A stretch of 64,000 bases of DNA, taken from NCBI RefSeq assembly GCF_001049495.1, contig NZ_CDWI01000009.1:62001-126000 (forward strand), in the 5' to 3' direction. A model generated the notes under the pieces. The model had not been told where the DNA came from, did not search any database, and was given only the letters and a program-made list of their open reading frames with translations. Origin of the DNA: Microbacterium sp. 3J1 (lineage in GTDB: Bacteria; Actinomycetota; Actinomycetes; Actinomycetales; Microbacteriaceae). How positions within the stretch are numbered: the stretch's first letter is position 1; each line of letters starts with the position of its first letter. The position numbers and the translations under genes are program-made. Shown here one piece after another: positions 31,670 to 41,441 of the stretch.

Positions 31670-32338
31670 TCAGCCCTCGCGGCGCCGCACGATCTCCCCG
31701 ATCCACGCGGGCGCGAACGGCGATGTGCAGCCCGGCGCCGTCGGATAGTCGGCCAGCACCTGCAGGCGCTCGCCGATCTCCAGCGCCCGCGCCCGGAGCT
31801 TCGGGTGGAAGATGCCGATGTTCGCCAGGGTCTCGTTCATCGCCCACTGCAGTCGCTTCGGGGCGTCTCGGAGGTCGCGCTCGATCAGATCGAGCAGGTG
31901 GTCGAGGTCGAGTCCGTCGGCGTCCTTCGCGACCCGCACCGTCGTGAGCGACCAGGCCGCGGCCGCGACCGTCGGGTCGGGGTCGTCGAACCAGCGCAGG
32001 CGCAGCTCCTCGGCGAGCGGCGTCTTCTTCGCGACGTAGTTGACGAACCAGTCGTTGATCTTCGGCTGGTCGGTCTCGCGCAGCATGGCATCGAGCTCAT
32101 CGGCGGTGAAGGCGCCGGGAGTGCAGATCAGCAGGGCGAGCAGCCGGGCGGAGGTGTCGCCGGTGGTCCACAGCTTCTTCGCGAGGGGGTGATCCGTCTT
32201 GATGCGCTTCGCGACGGCGCGCAGCTTGCTGAGGTTCATGCCGTGCAGGTCGCCGCGCTTCTCGTTCGCGGCGCGCATCTTCGGATCCTGGAGTGCGCCG
32301 AGCTCGGCGAGGGCCTCGGGAACGGTCGTGTCGGACAT
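31670..32338 (-). CDS. DNA alkylation repair (AlkD-like HEAT-repeat) protein
   Basis: A 222-residue all-helical protein of the DNA alkylation repair family, starting MSDTTVPEALAELGALQDPKMRAANEKRGDLHGMNLSKLRAVAKRIKTDHPLAKKLW. Helical pairs follow: TTGDTSARLLALLICTPGAFTAD, DWFVNYVAKKTPLAEELRLRWFDDPDPTVAAAAWSL, LLDLIERDLRDAPKRLQWAMNETLANIGI. AlkD-type glycosylases remove alkylated bases without base flipping. Some members lack glycosylase activity, and I cannot verify the catalytic residues here. A longer upstream reading past 32338 has no homology. Confidence 0.85.
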   Translation of the reverse strand: MSDTTVPEALAELGALQDPKMRAANEKRGDLHGMNLSKLRAVAKRIKTDHPLAKKLWTTGDTSARLLALLICTPGAFTADELDAMLRETDQPKINDWFVNYVAKKTPLAEELRLRWFDDPDPTVAAAAWSLTTVRVAKDADGLDLDHLLDLIERDLRDAPKRLQWAMNETLANIGIFHPKLRARALEIGERLQVLADYPTAPGCTSPFAPAWIGEIVRRREG

Positions 32339-32428
32339 GGGAACAGCGTAGGCCTGCGGGGTTGTCAAGGCCTGGCCGCGCGCGCCTCGCTCGGCATACC
32401 GTCGGAGAAACGGACGGAAGGAACGCAC

Positions 32429-32626
32429 ATGAGCACCGACAGCGGACACGACGACATCGACACCGACCGGAACGACATCAGCAGCGAGCCGTCGCCGGGA
32501 GCCGAGGGGAACGACGTCCTCGGCGCCGAGGACAACAAGGGCGAGCCGCGCACGGTCGTGCCGTCGGGTGCGGACGACGAGGACGGCGACGGCGACGTCC
32601 TGGCCGACGACCCTGAGCAGGACTGA
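32429..32626 (+). CDS. Small highly acidic protein, unknown
   Basis: A 65-residue protein beginning MSTDSGHDDIDTDRNDISSEPSPGAEG and ending DGDGDVLADDPEQD. About one third Asp/Glu, no Cys, no hydrophobic core, so probably disordered. GGAAGGAACG precedes the start at 32429. No family recognised; conserved short acidic proteins of this type are common in Microbacteriaceae. It is followed by repeat copy C. Confidence 0.65.
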   Translation: MSTDSGHDDIDTDRNDISSEPSPGAEGNDVLGAEDNKGEPRTVVPSGADDEDGDGDVLADDPEQD

Positions 32627-32655
32627 GTTCTCACGCGCCGGGGCGGGCCATCGCC

Positions 32656-32742
32656 CGTGCACGATTCAGCATAGAAGGGCGGGACCGGGCTGGTTCGGGC
32701 CCGAAAGGCGCCGCGCGGACCGTTCGTGCTGAATCGTGCACG
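32656..32742. repeat. Dispersed inverted-repeat element, copy C (87 bp)
   Basis: The left end CGTGCACGATTCAGCA (32656-32671) and right end TGCTGAATCGTGCACG (32727-32742) are perfect 16-bp inverted repeats. It lies in the 135-bp gap between the convergent small acidic protein and FUSC genes, where it could also serve as a terminator. Confidence 0.88.
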
Positions 32743-32761
32743 CGCGCCCGCCGCGACCCGC

Positions 32762-33796
32762 TCACTCCTCGCCGACGAGCTCGCCGCGGATGCGCCGCAG
32801 ATCCTCCATCAGCGATCCGATGAGGATCCAGTGCGCCGATGACGGGGGCGCGATCACGAGCGGCGCCGTCAGTGCGGGGATGGCCGAGGTCAGCGCCTCC
32901 GGCTCCGGCGACACGTCCGCGATCTGCACCGCGAGGCGCACGTCGTGGCCGGCGCGGCGCAGCTGATCGGCGATCGCCCCGACTGCGGGCTCCCGCCCGA
33001 TGGTGTCGTCGTAATGGTCGAAGTAGGCGCGGGTCATCCCGATCGTCTGCGTGACGATGGGCGTCAGCTTCTCGAGCAGTCCGCGCATCTCGGCGAGCTC
33101 CTGGCGATGGTTCGACCTGCGCGGATTGAGGGTCAGCGACTCCTCGCCCGCCGCGATCGACGCCTCAGCGGCATCTCGCATCGGGCGCAGCAGCCGCACC
33201 TCGACCATGAGCTCCCACAGCTTCTCGGGAGTCTGGGGATGGGGGAGCGCCGCCGCCAGGCGGTCGAGGCTCGCAGCGAGCTCGCTGCCGAGCAGCCCCA
33301 GATCGCGTCGCGCGGGGCCGACGAGCACCGGGGGCACGATGAGCGCGTTGACGACGATGCCGATCGCGACGCCGATGAGCGTCTCGACGATGCGCGCGAA
33401 CGCGTAATCGGGAGTGGATCCGAGTGCGAGCACCAGCATCGCCGAGATCGCGACCTGATTGCCGGTGCCGGGCGTCGCACGGAAGACCCAGGCGACGAGC
33501 ATCGCCACCACGATGGCGAGCAGCACGATCCAGCTCGGCGACCCGAGCAGCAGACCGAGGGCGACGGCGATGACGACGCCGATGATCACGCCGATGCTGC
33601 GCTCGAGCGCCTTCGACAGCGATTGGTTGATGCTGGGCTGCACGACGAGCAGGGCGGCGATCGCAGCGAACACGGGGAGCTGCCCCGGCACGACCCACCC
33701 CGCCAGCAGCCAGGCGGCGATGGTCGCCGCGGCGGACTTCACCACCTGCAGCAGCGGCGAGCGCTTGGAGGCGCGGATCGCGGCGGGGATGCGCAT
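32762..33796 (-). CDS. FUSC-type (aromatic acid exporter-like) membrane protein
   Basis: A 344-residue membrane protein. The first 150 residues hold about six membrane helices (LLQVVKSAAATIAAWLLAGWVV, LPVFAAIAALLVVQPS, SIGVIIGVVIAVALGLLLG, SWIVLLAIVVAMLVAWVF, ...ETLIGVAIGIVVNALIVPPV). A cytoplasmic helical domain of about 190 residues follows (LWELMVEVRLLRPMRDAAEASIAAGEESLTLNPRR...). This is the FUSC/ArAE layout, thought to export aromatic carboxylic acids or relieve related stress. The start at 33796 was chosen because upstream sequence is unlike the family. Convergent with the acidic protein gene. Confidence 0.85.
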   Translation of the reverse strand: MRIPAAIRASKRSPLLQVVKSAAATIAAWLLAGWVVPGQLPVFAAIAALLVVQPSINQSLSKALERSIGVIIGVVIAVALGLLLGSPSWIVLLAIVVAMLVAWVFRATPGTGNQVAISAMLVLALGSTPDYAFARIVETLIGVAIGIVVNALIVPPVLVGPARRDLGLLGSELAASLDRLAAALPHPQTPEKLWELMVEVRLLRPMRDAAEASIAAGEESLTLNPRRSNHRQELAEMRGLLEKLTPIVTQTIGMTRAYFDHYDDTIGREPAVGAIADQLRRAGHDVRLAVQIADVSPEPEALTSAIPALTAPLVIAPPSSAHWILIGSLMEDLRRIRGELVGEE

Positions 33797-33961
33797 GCGG
33801 TCAACCGTACTCGCGCGGCATCCGACGCCGGCATCGTGCCCGGCATCCGACGACTGCTCGCCGCATGATAGACGGGCCGCCGTGCTTCGTCCACGGGGGG
33901 AATGTCTGGTGCCGATGAGGCGGAGAGTGGGGCTCCCCACCCCAGACAGCGAGGAGACACC

Positions 33962-34912
33962 ATGTACTTCCACCTCCAGCAGCTCATCAACGACATCGAG
34001 GTCGACGAGCCGGACCCCGCGGCGGCGAACGCCCTGCAGGAGGGTCTCGGCGGTCAGTTCGGCGAGATGCGCACGATGATGCAGTACCTGTTCCAGAGCA
34101 TCAACTTCCGCGGGCCCTCGGCCAAGCCGTACCGCGACCTGATCCAGGGCATCGGCACCGAGGAGATCAGCCACGTCGAGCTCATCGGCACGACGATCTC
34201 GCGTCTGCTCGACGGCTCGCCCGAGTATCACGGCAAGAAGGATGCTCCGGTCGACGCTCCTGGTGCCGGCGGCGCGGTGCCGCTGAACATCGCGCTGGAC
34301 CACAGCAACATCCACCACTATCTGGTCGGCGCGCAGGGCGCGATGCCCGTGGACGCGGCGGGCAACCCGTGGCTGGGCAGCTACGTGTACAACTCGGGCA
34401 ACCTCGTGCTCGACCTGCTCTACAACCTGATGCTGGAGTCGACGGGACGTCTGCAGAAGTGCCGTCTCTACGAGATGACGGCCAACAAGACCGCGCGGTC
34501 GACGATCTCCTACCTGATCGTGCGCGACCAGGCGCACGAGAACGCCTACGCCAAGGCACTCGAGACCCTGGGCGTGAACTGGCGGACGGCCCTTCCGATC
34601 CCGAAGACCAACGCCGAGAGCTTCCCCGAGGTCAAGCGGCTGCTCGATCTCGGGCTGCAGAGCAAGCAGTACTCGTTCGATCTCGACGACCTCTCCGAGG
34701 CCGGGAAGATCTTCCAGGGCATGTCGCCCTCGGGTGACGGCACGACCCTCGACGCGAGCGAGCAGGCGCCGGAGGGCGTGCCGCTGGTGATCTCGCCCGA
34801 GCGTCCGGAGGAGTTCGCGCCGGGTGCGGATGCCGACCTGCGAGCTCTCATCGAGGCCACCGCCGCGATGGAGATGGCCGACATCGACGCGACCTTCGGC
34901 CGGATGTCCTGA
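33962..34912 (+). CDS. Manganese catalase family protein
   Basis: A 316-residue dimanganese catalase. The four-helix bundle is visible: GEMRTMMQYLFQSINFRG, IGTEEISHVELIGTTISRLL (Glu-x2-His ligands), LDLLYNLMLESTGRLQKCRLYEMT and ARSTISYLIVRDQAHENAYAKAL. These match Mn catalase ligand helices. It disproportionates H2O2 without haem. The start at 33962 follows GAGGAGACACC; the longer reading from 33902 has no family sequence. The 165-bp upstream gap divergent from FUSC should hold its promoter. The SRPBCC gene follows 112 bp later. Confidence 0.93.
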   Translation: MYFHLQQLINDIEVDEPDPAAANALQEGLGGQFGEMRTMMQYLFQSINFRGPSAKPYRDLIQGIGTEEISHVELIGTTISRLLDGSPEYHGKKDAPVDAPGAGGAVPLNIALDHSNIHHYLVGAQGAMPVDAAGNPWLGSYVYNSGNLVLDLLYNLMLESTGRLQKCRLYEMTANKTARSTISYLIVRDQAHENAYAKALETLGVNWRTALPIPKTNAESFPEVKRLLDLGLQSKQYSFDLDDLSEAGKIFQGMSPSGDGTTLDASEQAPEGVPLVISPERPEEFAPGADADLRALIEATAAMEMADIDATFGRMS

Positions 34913-35024
34913 CCCGCGAAGGGTGGTGCGCCGGGCGGTCGATGTCAACCCCGTCGCCGAATCCGCGCGCCCGAGGCTGAATAGACCCACACGAACAAGA
35001 CCGACGAACAGTGAGGAGCATCAC

Positions 35025-35480
35025 ATGGTGCAGATCATCGAGACCATCGACGTCCACGTTCCCGTCGACATCGCCTACAACCAGTGGACGCAGTTCGAGA
35101 GCTTTCCCCAGTTCCTCGACGAGGTGGAGTCGATCACGCAGATCGACGACACCCACAACCGCTGGAAGGTGAACGTCGGCGGCGCGACCCGCGAGTTCGA
35201 CACCGAGATCACCGAGCAGCACCCGGACGAGCGGGTGGCGTGGAAGAGCATCGGGGGCGAGACCGAGCACGCGGGCGTCGTGACGTTCCACAAGCTCGAG
35301 GACCTGACGACGCGTGTCACGGTGCAGATCGACTGGGAGCCCGAGGGGCTCCTCGAGAAGGTCGGATCGCTCGTGGGCGCGGGTTCGCATGCGGTCAAGA
35401 AGGACCTGAAGAACTTCAAGGAGTTCATCGAGAAGCGAGGCGCCGAGACCGGCGCCTGGCGCGGTGACGTGGACGCCTGA
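35025..35480 (+). CDS. SRPBCC family (polyketide cyclase-like) protein
   Basis: A 151-residue START-fold protein starting MVQIIETIDVHVPVDIAYNQWTQFESFPQFLDEVESITQ. Further strands read RWKVNVGGATREFDTEI and RVAWKSIGGETEHAGVVTFHKL, and the protein ends in VKKDLKNFKEFIEKRG. This is the cyclase/dehydrase-like group often found next to catalases and stress proteins in actinobacteria. The ligand is unknown. The start has GTGAGGAG 5-7 bases upstream. A strong terminator follows. Confidence 0.88.
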   Translation: MVQIIETIDVHVPVDIAYNQWTQFESFPQFLDEVESITQIDDTHNRWKVNVGGATREFDTEITEQHPDERVAWKSIGGETEHAGVVTFHKLEDLTTRVTVQIDWEPEGLLEKVGSLVGAGSHAVKKDLKNFKEFIEKRGAETGAWRGDVDA

Positions 35481-35493
35481 CACGACCCCAGGT

Positions 35494-35535
35494 GACGAGG
35501 CCCGGACGACAGCATCGCTGTCTCCGGGCCTCGTC
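35494..35535 (+). terminator. Strong hairpin terminator
   Basis: GACGAGGCCCGGA-C-GACAGC, ATC loop, GCTGTC-TCCGGGCCTCGTC: 19 paired bases with a single bulge, just after the SRPBCC gene. Confidence 0.85.
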
Positions 35536-35639
35536 GCGTGCACTGAGGTAGGCGGAGCCCGAAGATAGGGCATCCGTCCGATGCCGCGAGGGGGCCTCAG
35601 AGCGGAGTGTGAAGACATCACCCCGACAGAGGAGATGTC

Positions 35640-35879
35640 ATGTACGAGCACCCGTACCTCGCCTACACGGTCACCGCGTTCGATCAGGAGCAGCGGGAGC
35701 GAGCGATCGAGCGCCGCCGGTTCATCGCCGAGCACCCCGATCAGATCGTCCCCCGGGCAGCAGGCCCGGTGCGGCGGATGCTGCAGCGGATGCGGCTCCG
35801 CGGCGCCGGAACCTCGGATGCCGTCGCGTCGGCGGATCGGCGCGCGGGCGGCGTCTGCGAGCCCGTAGCCGCGCGGTGA
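35640..35879 (+). CDS. Small basic hypothetical protein
   Basis: A 79-residue protein (MYEHPYLAYTVTAFDQEQRERAIERRRFIAEHPDQIVPRAAGPVRRMLQRMRLRG...). An amphipathic helical middle region, Arg-rich, could bind nucleic acid or membranes. GAGGAGATGTC lies before the ATG. No family recognised. It ends 68 bp before the large ATPase-LuxR gene and may share its transcript. Confidence 0.65.
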   Translation: MYEHPYLAYTVTAFDQEQRERAIERRRFIAEHPDQIVPRAAGPVRRMLQRMRLRGAGTSDAVASADRRAGGVCEPVAAR

Positions 35880-35947
35880 CCCGGCCTTCCACGCTGCCGA
35901 CGGCAGCGGCCCTCCCGGATGTCGGAGAGGGGTGGCACGATGAAGCC

Positions 35948-38845
35948 ATGCCCCCCTCCGCTCCGAGCGCTGCGATGGTCGGCCGAGACGCCGAACTCGC
36001 TGCCGTGCGCGCGCTCTTCGAGCGATCCGCGTCGGGTGTGCCTGCCGCTCTGCTCGTCGAGGGCGAGGCCGGGATCGGCAAGTCGCGGCTCATGCGCGAG
36101 TTCGGCGGCGAAGTGGCGAACCGCGCCGATGTGCACGTCGGCTGGTGCCTCGACCTCGGGTCGTCGCGCACGCCCTTCGGGCCGATCACCGGCATCCTGC
36201 GTTCCCTCGCGACGCGGCTCGGCGCCGATCGCATCCGCGAGGAGCTCGGCGTCGGCATCCAGGCGCTCGGCATGCTGCTGCCCGAGCTGAACCCCACCGA
36301 GCGCGAGCAGACGAGCCCCGACCGGCTGCGCGACGCGATCGCCGCGCTGATCGAGGCGGCCGCCGAGCACGCCCCCCAGGTGCTCATCATCGAAGACCTG
36401 CACTGGGCCGACGACTCGACGCTCGCACTCCTCTCCTTCCTGCTGCGCACGCTCGATCGCGGCCGCATCCTGCTGCTGCTCACCTGTCGCAGCGACGACG
36501 TGCGCCGTGGCGACGCGGTGAGCCGTTTCATCGGCGAGGCCACGCGGGCCCGGCTCCTCGACCGGGTGACGGTCGGGCGGCTCGACGAGGCCGCCGTGCG
36601 CGAGCTCGCGGAGGCGATCACGGGTCGACCGCTCAGCGAGATGTCCGTCGACCGCATCCACAGCCGTGCCGAAGGGGTGCCGTTCTTCGTCGAGGAGATC
36701 GCCGGATGCTCGACCGGCCCGCTCCCGACGAGCCTGCGCGACCTGCTGCTCGCCCGCTTCGACCGGCTCGGAGACGACGCGAGACGCGTGGTTCAGGTGG
36801 TCGCGGGTGCCGAGCGACCGCTCTCGCATCCGCTCGTCGCGCAGCTGGTCGATCTGCCCGACGGCAGGCTCGACGAGGCGATCCGCGAGGCGACGCTCAG
36901 CGGCATCCTCCTCGTCGTCGACGACGAGTACCGGTTCCGGCACGCCCTGCTCCGCGAGGCCGTGCACGACGACCTCCTCCCCGGTGAGCGAGCACGACTG
37001 CATCGGGCGTATGCCGAGCTGCTCGAGACCCGCAGGACCCACCACGATGCGCCCGACCCCGCCGCGCTGGCCTATCACTGGCAGCTCGCGCAGGACGACC
37101 GTCGCGCGCTCGCCGCGGCGGTGGCGGCGATGCTCGACGCCAAGTCGAGGTTCGCCTTCGCGAGCGCCGCACGCTTCGGCGAGCTGGCCCTCGATCTGTG
37201 GATCCAGGTGCCCGATGCGCAGAGCGTCGTCGACATCGATCGCCTCGAGCTGCTGCGGAGCCTGGGTTCCGTGCTGCGCAACGCAGGCGACGGTGAGCGG
37301 GCGCTCGCCGTGGTCGACCTCGCTCTCGAGGAGATCGATCCCGAGACCGTCGATCCGCGGATGCATGCGCGTCTCCTGCGCGACCGGGCGTATTACGTCA
37401 TGAATCTGGGGCGGGCAGGGTCCGTCGCGATGCTGCAGGAGTCGTTGTCGATCCTCGACGCGGGCGATGTCGACGACGACCGGCTGAGGGCGTCGATCCT
37501 CAATCAGCTGGGCAGTCGGCACATGGTGGCGGGCGACGCCGAGCAGGCGATCGCGCTGGCGGGCGAAGCGGGCGAGCGCGCGGTCGAAGCCGGTTCCGCA
37601 GAAGAGGAGTCGATCGCGGCGAACATCCGCGGCGGCGCTCTCTCGCACCTCGGGGACCTCGCCGCGGGCCACCGCGAGTTCGCCTTCGCCCTGAGCCGGG
37701 CCACGACCACCAACGCCGAGCTGCGCTACCGGGTGAACTACTCCGACCTGCTGACGCTGCTGGGGCGCTTCCGCGATGCCGTCGACGTCGCGGAAGAGGG
37801 CGTGGCCCGCGCCCGTGCCATCGGCGTGGAACGCACGACCGGCGCCATCATGACTCAGAACATGGCGGTGCCGCTGCTCGAACTCGGCGAGATCGAGCGG
37901 GTCGAGGAGATGCTGGCCCGTGAGCTCGCGCAGGGTGGGCTGCGGATCTTCCGGATGTACGCGACGATGACGCGGGTGCGCGTGCTGTCGTGGCGGGGTC
38001 GGCACGACGAGGCGGCCGAGATCCTGCGGGAGTGGCGGCCTGCCTTCCAGGAGACAGGCCTCGCCGAACGCCAGATCTGGTACGACGGGATCATGATGCG
38101 GGTCTCCGTCGCCGAGAGCAGGGGTGACCTCGAAGGCGCTCTGAACGAGATCCGGGAGATGCTTCACGACGACGGGCCCGTGCAGCTGCACCAGCGCCGG
38201 CTGATGCTCGAGGCGGCCTGGCTGATCGCCGAGCTGCGGGCGACGGGCACCGCTGTCGCCGAGGCATCCGACGAGATCCGTGCGGCCTGGCTCGCGCAGC
38301 CCGAGCAGCTGCTCGGCGACACCTGGTGGTCGATCGTCGAGGCGTTCCTCACGCCGTCGATTCCCGCGCTGCGGGCCGCCGTCGATCTGGCGGACGGCGA
38401 CGACGTTCCGGTCACCTTCCGCGTGATGACGCGTCTCGAACTCGCACGGGTGCTGGTGGACGAGGGCGAGCGCACCGAGGCGTCGGCCGTGATCGCCGCC
38501 GCCGCGCGGATCGCAGAGCGTCTCGGACACGTGCAGCTCATCACCGCGGTCGGCGTCTTCTCCGCAGCGGCGGGGCTCGGGGCATCCGACGCTGCCTCCC
38601 GCGCGGCATCGGATCCCGCGGACGTCGACCCGCTGACGGCGCGCGAGCGACAGGTGCTGTCTCTCATCGCCGAGGGGCTCAGCAACCGCCAGATCGGTGA
38701 GCGACTGTTCATCAGCGCCAAGACCGTGAGCGTCCATGTCTCGGCCGTGCTACGAAAGCTCGATGCCGGCAGCCGCACGGAAGCCGCGGTGAAATACCGA
38801 TCTGCAACTTTCTCTGCCACTATTCAGCCCGCCGTGGTACCGTGA
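35948..38845 (+). CDS. Large ATPase transcriptional regulator with LuxR HTH (LAL-type)
   Basis: A 965-residue regulator of the MalT/LAL type. The AAA/STAND ATPase domain lies at residues 9-320, with Walker [13 protein letters not shown] near 37-48 and Walker [16 protein letters not shown] near 140-155. A long helical (TPR-like) sensor region follows to about residue 880. A LuxR-type HTH closes the protein from about residue 893 ([44 protein letters not shown]). ATP binding usually switches such proteins on when an inducer is present. The start at 35948 gives normal family length. No gene next door is an obvious target. Confidence 0.92.
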   Translation: MPPSAPSAAMVGRDAELAAVRALFERSASGVPAALLVEGEAGIGKSRLMREFGGEVANRADVHVGWCLDLGSSRTPFGPITGILRSLATRLGADRIREELGVGIQALGMLLPELNPTEREQTSPDRLRDAIAALIEAAAEHAPQVLIIEDLHWADDSTLALLSFLLRTLDRGRILLLLTCRSDDVRRGDAVSRFIGEATRARLLDRVTVGRLDEAAVRELAEAITGRPLSEMSVDRIHSRAEGVPFFVEEIAGCSTGPLPTSLRDLLLARFDRLGDDARRVVQVVAGAERPLSHPLVAQLVDLPDGRLDEAIREATLSGILLVVDDEYRFRHALLREAVHDDLLPGERARLHRAYAELLETRRTHHDAPDPAALAYHWQLAQDDRRALAAAVAAMLDAKSRFAFASAARFGELALDLWIQVPDAQSVVDIDRLELLRSLGSVLRNAGDGERALAVVDLALEEIDPETVDPRMHARLLRDRAYYVMNLGRAGSVAMLQESLSILDAGDVDDDRLRASILNQLGSRHMVAGDAEQAIALAGEAGERAVEAGSAEEESIAANIRGGALSHLGDLAAGHREFAFALSRATTTNAELRYRVNYSDLLTLLGRFRDAVDVAEEGVARARAIGVERTTGAIMTQNMAVPLLELGEIERVEEMLARELAQGGLRIFRMYATMTRVRVLSWRGRHDEAAEILREWRPAFQETGLAERQIWYDGIMMRVSVAESRGDLEGALNEIREMLHDDGPVQLHQRRLMLEAAWLIAELRATGTAVAEASDEIRAAWLAQPEQLLGDTWWSIVEAFLTPSIPALRAAVDLADGDDVPVTFRVMTRLELARVLVDEGERTEASAVIAAAARIAERLGHVQLITAVGVFSAAAGLGASDAASRAASDPADVDPLTARERQVLSLIAEGLSNRQIGERLFISAKTVSVHVSAVLRKLDAGSRTEAAVKYRSATFSATIQPAVVP

Positions 38846-38880
38846 AACTGTGTGCGCGTCGGATGTTCCGTCACGGCACA

Positions 38881-38896
38881 GGCCGCGAGAGCGGCC
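38881..38896 (+). promoter_or_regulatory. Hairpin in the cold-shock gene leader
   Basis: GGCCGC-GAGA-GCGGCC forms a perfect 6-bp stem with a GNRA-type GAGA loop, 23 bp before the cold-shock start. It may act in the 5' leader as an mRNA structure for temperature-dependent translation. Confidence 0.5.
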
Positions 38897-38919
38897 GTTC
38901 AACAGAAAGTAGAAAACAC

Positions 38920-39123
38920 ATGGCCACTGGCACTGTGAAATGGTTCAACGCGGAGAAGGGCTTCGGCTTCATCGCTCCTGATGACGGCTCGGACGACCTC
39001 TTCGCCCACTACTCGGCTATCGCCGGCTCCGGTTTCAAGGAGCTCCGCGAGAACCAGAAGGTCGAATTCGACGCTGAGCGTGGCCCCAAGGGCATGCAGG
39101 CGGCGAACATCCGCGCTCTCTGA
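38920..39123 (+). CDS. Cold-shock protein (CspA family)
   Basis: A 67-residue cold-shock-domain protein, [34 protein letters not shown]...: RNP1 is KGFGFI and RNP2 is LFAHYSAI. It binds single-stranded RNA and DNA and prevents RNA structure at low temperature or under stress. It starts 75 bp after the end of the LuxR-type regulator gene. GAAAGTAG lies upstream. A strong T-run terminator follows. Confidence 0.95.
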   Translation: MATGTVKWFNAEKGFGFIAPDDGSDDLFAHYSAIAGSGFKELRENQKVEFDAERGPKGMQAANIRAL

Positions 39124-39141
39124 GCGCGCGCTGACTTCCTG

Positions 39142-39176
39142 AAGCCGGCCGGACCCTCACGGGTCCGGCCGGCTTT
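39142..39176 (+). terminator. Rho-independent-like terminator
   Basis: AAGCCGGCCGGACC, CTCACG loop, GGTCCGGCCGGCTT then T: a perfect 14-bp stem with a short T-run after the cold-shock gene. Confidence 0.88.
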
Positions 39177-39222
39177 CTGCATACCCGGGGGAGTTTCGCC
39201 ACCCGAGCCGACGGAACCGAGA

Positions 39223-39264
39223 TGAGGCTCGCCTAACTTTCTGTTAGATTAGGCCAGGCTTACC
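39223..39264. promoter_or_regulatory. Probable IdeR/DtxR iron boxes
   Basis: Two sequences resemble the DtxR/IdeR consensus (TTAGGTTAGGCTAACCTAA type): AGGCTCGCCTAAC ending near 39236, and TTAGATTAGGCC with AGGCTTACC (39244-39264). They lie 50-95 bp before the siderophore uptake genes, as expected for iron-regulated promoters. Confidence 0.6.
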
Positions 39265-39318
39265 AAAGCCTGGCGCCCTCTGCGCCGCACCCCTCCTCCC
39301 AACCCGAAGGGAATGCCT

Positions 39319-40353
39319 GTGCGCACCTCTCGACTCCTCGCGGCCGCCGGTACCGCTGCAGCCCTCGCGCTCAGCCTCGCGGCCTGTGCCACCCCGGCTG
39401 CCGACTCCGGCTCCGACTCCGCCGGCTCGAACCCGGCCGACGACAGCGCCTTCCCCGTCACCGTCGAGCACGTCTACGGCGAGACCACGATCGAGGAGAA
39501 GCCCGAGCGCGTCGCCACGATCGCCTGGGCCAACCACGAGGTGCCTCTCGCGCTCGGCATCGTGCCCGTCGGCATGAGCAAGGCGTCCTGGGGCGACGAC
39601 GACGACAACGGCATCCTGCCCTGGGTCGAGGAGAAGCTCGACGAACTGGGCGGCGAAGAGCCCGTGCTGTTCGACGAGTCCGACGGCATCGACTACGAGG
39701 CCGTCGCCGACACCAACCCCGACGTCATCCTGGCCTCGTACTCGGGCCTGACGCAGGAGGAGTACGACACTCTCTCCAAGATCGCCCCCGTCGTCGCGTA
39801 CCCCGAGGTCGCCTGGGGCACCCCGGTCGACGAGATGATCGAGATGAACTCCAAGGCTCTGGGCCTCGAGGCCGAGGGTGACGCCCTCATCGAAGACCTC
39901 CACGCCGACGCCGAGGCGGCGCTCGAGGCGAACAGCGCCCTCAAGGACAAGAAGGTCCTCTTCGCGTACGTCGACCCGACCGACCTCAGCCAGGTCGGCT
40001 ACTACACCGCGATCGACACGCGCCCCGGCTACCTGAACGACGACCTCGGCCTTCCGCTGCCGTCGATCGTCGAGGAGAACGCCGACAGCACCGAGTTCTA
40101 CCTGACGGTGAGCTCCGAGCAGGCCGACACCTTCGACGACGTCGACGTGTTCGTGACGTACGGCGACGACTCGCTCATCGCCACGCTGCAGGCAGACCCC
40201 CTGCTGTCGAAGATCCCGGCCGTCGCCGAGGGGCGCATCGCGATCCTCCCCGATGCCACGCCGATCGCCGCATCCGCGAATCCGTCGCCGCTGTCGATCC
40301 CGTGGGGTCTCAGCGACTACCTCGCCCTGCTGGCGGCACCGCTCACGAAGTGA
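39319..40353 (+). CDS. Iron-siderophore ABC transporter substrate-binding lipoprotein
   Basis: A 344-residue lipoprotein (FecB/FepB family). Signal MRTSRLLAAAGTAAALALSLAAC with lipobox ending LAAC at Cys23. The mature protein has the two-lobed periplasmic-binding fold joined by one helix: RVATIAWANHEVPLALGIVPVG, NPDVILASYSGLTQEEYDTLSKIAPVV, and DDVDVFVTYGD. It would bind a ferric siderophore outside the membrane. GTG at 39319 was chosen as start because GAAGGGA is six bases upstream; the in-frame ATG at 39313 has no spacing. First gene of a five-gene uptake operon. Confidence 0.92.
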   Translation: MRTSRLLAAAGTAAALALSLAACATPAADSGSDSAGSNPADDSAFPVTVEHVYGETTIEEKPERVATIAWANHEVPLALGIVPVGMSKASWGDDDDNGILPWVEEKLDELGGEEPVLFDESDGIDYEAVADTNPDVILASYSGLTQEEYDTLSKIAPVVAYPEVAWGTPVDEMIEMNSKALGLEAEGDALIEDLHADAEAALEANSALKDKKVLFAYVDPTDLSQVGYYTAIDTRPGYLNDDLGLPLPSIVEENADSTEFYLTVSSEQADTFDDVDVFVTYGDDSLIATLQADPLLSKIPAVAEGRIAILPDATPIAASANPSPLSIPWGLSDYLALLAAPLTK

Positions 40354-40397
40354 CGTCCGGCGTCACCTCCGCGCACTGAGCACACCTGGGCACCACT

Positions 40398-41441
40398 GTG
40401 ACCGCTGTCACCATTCCCACGCCGGGCACCGCAGACCTGCGGCGCCCGGCGTGGGCGCGCACCCTCTGGCTGCTCGCCGGAGTGCTCGTGCTGCTGGTGC
40501 TCTGCATCCTCTCCGTCTGCTTCGGCGTCCGCGCCGTGAGCATCGACGACGTCTTCGCCGCTCTCGCCGGTCAGGACGACACCCTGGCCCAGGCCGCGAT
40601 CGTCAAGCGCTTCCCGCGCACCGTGCTCGCGCTCCTCGTGGGCGCGGCGCTGGCGCTCTCGGGCGCGACCATGCAGGCCGTCACGCGCAACCCGATCGCC
40701 GACCCCGGCATCCTCGGGGTATCGAACGGCGCCTCCCTCGCCGTGGTCCTCGGTCTCGCCGTCGTGGGCCTGACCGACCCGTACGGCCAGATGGGCCTCG
40801 CGATCATCGGCGCCGCGGTCGCTGCGACCTTCGTCTACACGGTCGGATCCCTGGGTCGCGGTGGTGCGACGCCGCTCAAGCTCGCGCTCGCCGGCGCCGC
40901 GACATCCGCGGCGTTCGGCTCTCTCATCAGCGCCATCATGCTTCCCCGTGTCGACCTGCTCCAGGCCTTCCAGTCCTGGCAGATCGGCGGGGTCGGCGGA
41001 GCCGAATGGCCCCGCATCGCGATCACGGCCCCGGTTCTCGCGCTCGGCGCCCTCATCTGCATCGCGAGCGCGCGCGGCATGAACTCCCTCGCCCTCGGCG
41101 ACGACATGGCCAAGGGCCTCGGCGAGCACGTGTTCCGCACGCGTCTCGTCTCCGCGCTCGGCGCGGTCATCCTCGCGGGCGCTGCGACGGCGATCGCGGG
41201 TCCGATCGGCTTCGTCGGTCTCGTCATCCCCCACGTGTGTCGGATGCTGATCGGGACCGACCACCGCTGGCTGCTGCCGTTCTCGGCGATGGCGGGTGCC
41301 GCGCTCCTGCTCGCGAGCGACATCATCGGCCGCGTCATCGCGCCGTCGTCGGAGGAGATCCAGGTCGGCATCATCACCGCGATCATCGGGGCTCCGTTCT
41401 TCATCTGGATCGTTCGTCGCACGAAGGTGCGTGAACTGTGA
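40398..41441 (+). CDS. Ferric-siderophore ABC transporter permease (FecCD type, 1)
   Basis: A 347-residue permease of the BtuC/FecCD fold with about ten helices. It shows KRFPRTVLALLVGAALALSGATMQAVTRNPIADPGILGVSNGASLAVVLG and GPIGFVGLVIPHVCRMLIGTDHRWLLPFSAMAGAALLLASD, the conserved family segments. Starts with GTG. It overlaps the next permease gene by 4 bp, so both subunits are made together and form the heterodimeric channel. Confidence 0.94.
   Translation: MTAVTIPTPGTADLRRPAWARTLWLLAGVLVLLVLCILSVCFGVRAVSIDDVFAALAGQDDTLAQAAIVKRFPRTVLALLVGAALALSGATMQAVTRNPIADPGILGVSNGASLAVVLGLAVVGLTDPYGQMGLAIIGAAVAATFVYTVGSLGRGGATPLKLALAGAATSAAFGSLISAIMLPRVDLLQAFQSWQIGGVGGAEWPRIAITAPVLALGALICIASARGMNSLALGDDMAKGLGEHVFRTRLVSALGAVILAGAATAIAGPIGFVGLVIPHVCRMLIGTDHRWLLPFSAMAGAALLLASDIIGRVIAPSSEEIQVGIITAIIGAPFFIWIVRRTKVREL

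Noticed and set aside
35741..38737. A 998-codon open frame on the minus strand opposite the LuxR-type regulator.
   Set aside because: It is His/Arg/Gly/Asp-rich with no motifs, while the plus strand carries Walker A/B and the LuxR HTH in frame.
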